Notes under the pieces: model-generated
What the model saw: the letters and a program-made list of their open reading frames with translations, nothing else
Told to the model about the DNA's origin: nothing
Database searches by the model: none
Part shown: one piece after another, positions 12,669-13,757 of the stretch
Position numbering within the stretch: the stretch's first letter is position 1
Layout of the letters: every line of letters starts with the position of its first letter
Program-made: the position numbers and the translations under genes
Assembly: GCA_038208735.1 (NCBI GenBank)
Contig: JBBQYL010000139.1
Coordinates: 1 to 13,757, forward strand
Length of the DNA stretch: 13,757 nt
Direction of reading: 5' to 3'
Source of the DNA: Scleromatobacter sp038208735
GTDB lineage: Bacteria; Pseudomonadota; Gammaproteobacteria; Burkholderiales; Burkholderiaceae_C

Positions 12669-13757
12669 TCAGCTCGGGTCGGACGTCTCGGACTCGGTGA
12701 TGCCGAGCCGCGCCATCCGGTAGCGCATCTGCCGCAGCGACAGCCCGAGGCTGGCGCCGGCGGCGGTGCGGTTGAAGTTCTGGCGCTCGAGCGCGCGCAC
12801 GAGGATCGTGCGCTCCACCTCGTCGAGGTAGCGCGCCAGGTCGTCGGGCACCGGCTCCTGGGCGGCGGGCGGCGCGGCGTCGGCGTGCGCCATCCCGCCC
12901 GCGCCCATCGCCTCGGCCACCGTCATGCCTTCGCCGGCATGGTCGACGACCACCGCCGCGATCTTGCCCGCGTCGGGATCGACCGGCGTGGCGACACGCG
13001 GGGGAGCGTCGGCGAGCAAGGCCTCGGGCAACGCCAGGTCGTGCGAGCGGATCACCTCGCCGTCGCTGAGCGCCACCGCGCGGTGCAGCAGGTTCTCGAG
13101 CTCGCGCACGTTGCCCGGGAACGCGTACCGTGCGAGCAAGGTGCGCGCGTCATCGGCCAGGCGCGGCGCGGGCGACACGCCCGCCTCGCGCGCGATGCGC
13201 GCGAGCAACGCGTCGGCGATGCCGGGAATGTCGGCCAGGCGCTCGCGCAGCGGCGGCACCTTGATGTCGATCACGTTGAGGCGGTAGAACAGATCCTGGC
13301 GGAAGCGCCCGGCCTGCACCTCGGAGGCGAGATCCTTGTGCGTGGCGCTGACGATGCGCACGTTGAGCGTCTGCTCGGTGGTGGCGCCGATCGCCCGCAC
13401 CGCGCGCTCCTGGATCGCGCGCAGCAGCTTCGACTGCATCGCGAACGGCAGGTCGCCGATCTCGTCGAGGAACAACGTGCCGCCGTTGGCCGCCTGGAAG
13501 AACCCGTCGCGGTCGGCGTTGGCGCCGGTGAAGGCGCCCTTGCGGACGCCGAAGAACTCCGACTCGAGCAGCGTCTCGGGAATGGCGCCGCAGTTCACCG
13601 CCACGAAGGGCTGGCCGGCACGCGCGCTGACGTCGTGGATGGCGCGCGCGACGAGTTCCTTTCCGGTGCCCGACTCGCCCTGCACCAGCACAGGCGCCAT
13701 GCTGCGCGCGACCTTCTCGACGAGCGAACGCACGTGCGCCATCGCGTCTGAACTGCC
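12669..13757 (-). CDS. pilR: Sigma-54-dependent response regulator, PilR-like (N-terminus missing)
   Basis: This is the AAA+ and DNA-binding part of a sigma-54 activator; 362 residues are visible and the frame stays open to the window edge (begins GSSDAMAHVRSLVEKVARS). The receiver domain presumed at the N-terminus lies outside. Walker A is GESGTGKE at visible residues 27-34, the sigma-54 contact loop GAFTGA is at 74-79, Walker B is GGTLFLDEIGDL, and the R-finger region RFRQDLFYRLNV is intact. A 60-residue Ala/Gly linker (AEAMGAGGMAHADAAPPAAQ) precedes a Fis-type helix-turn-helix, NRTAAGASLGLSLRQMRYRMARLGI. PilR, partner of PilS and controller of type IV pilin genes, is the best guess from the C-terminus and from being directly followed by ampD; another NtrC-family regulator remains possible. 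Confidence 0.9.
   Translation of the reverse strand, partial: GSSDAMAHVRSLVEKVARSMAPVLVQGESGTGKELVARAIHDVSARAGQPFVAVNCGAIPETLLESEFFGVRKGAFTGANADRDGFFQAANGGTLFLDEIGDLPFAMQSKLLRAIQERAVRAIGATTEQTLNVRIVSATHKDLASEVQAGRFRQDLFYRLNVIDIKVPPLRERLADIPGIADALLARIAREAGVSPAPRLADDARTLLARYAFPGNVRELENLLHRAVALSDGEVIRSHDLALPEALLADAPPRVATPVDPDAGKIAAVVVDHAGEGMTVAEAMGAGGMAHADAAPPAAQEPVPDDLARYLDEVERTILVRALERQNFNRTAAGASLGLSLRQMRYRMARLGITESETSDPS

Noticed and set aside
12576..13751. 391-codon plus-strand frame opposite the PilR-like gene
   Set aside because: Arg/His/Ala-rich shadow; the minus strand encodes intact AAA+ motifs.

Overview
The window looks like a chromosomal core-genome segment of a high-GC betaproteobacterium. 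The order Burkholderiales, probably Burkholderiaceae, is suggested by the lysine/alanine H1-like protein with a C-terminal WPFPTG tail, the accC-prmA-DUF3426 order and the sigma-54 regulator/ampD/nrdA/nrdB order. I cannot name the genus. Nearly all coding sequence belongs to recognisable housekeeping families; no phage, plasmid or defence genes are visible.

Layout. (1) 2-4994, plus strand: the 3' part of accC (biotin carboxylase), prmA overlapping it by one base (TGATG), a long zinc-ribbon/DUF3426 membrane protein with a repeat-rich Pro/Ala linker, and a PfkB-family kinase. (2) 5001-5318, minus: a small DUF167/YggU protein, convergent with the kinase and 6 bp from it. (3) 5319-6348: about 1 kb without a credible gene. 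It is a composite repeat: about 256-bp inverted arms (about 94% identical), each carrying an 80-bp hairpin with 19-bp stems, around a 322-bp centre with roughly seven 20-bp tandem repeats, and short G-rich repeats on both outer sides. (4) 6349-6873, minus: histone H1-like DNA-binding protein with its own terminator. (5) 7106-11556, minus: nrdB and nrdA (aerobic class I ribonucleotide reductase) separated by a 293-bp hairpin-containing gap. nrdA is preceded by a roughly 295-nt leader and two NrdR-box palindromes 31 bp apart. (6) 12079-13757, minus: ampD, 8 bp after a PilR-like sigma-54 response regulator whose N-terminus lies outside the window.

How the genes work together. AccC feeds malonyl-CoA synthesis and PrmA methylates ribosomal protein L11. 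NrdA and NrdB form one enzyme making deoxynucleotides, apparently repressed by NrdR through the tandem boxes and tuned by the ATP cone in NrdA. AmpD recycles peptidoglycan fragments. The H1-like protein is a nucleoid component.

The most unusual stretch is the fold-back repeat at 5331-6262, which no gene explains. Next come the structured nrdA leader with its NrdR operator, and the NrdB sequence, which resembles the chlamydial type but keeps the classical Tyr and Asp. Sequence identities and alignments were made by eye; no database search was possible.
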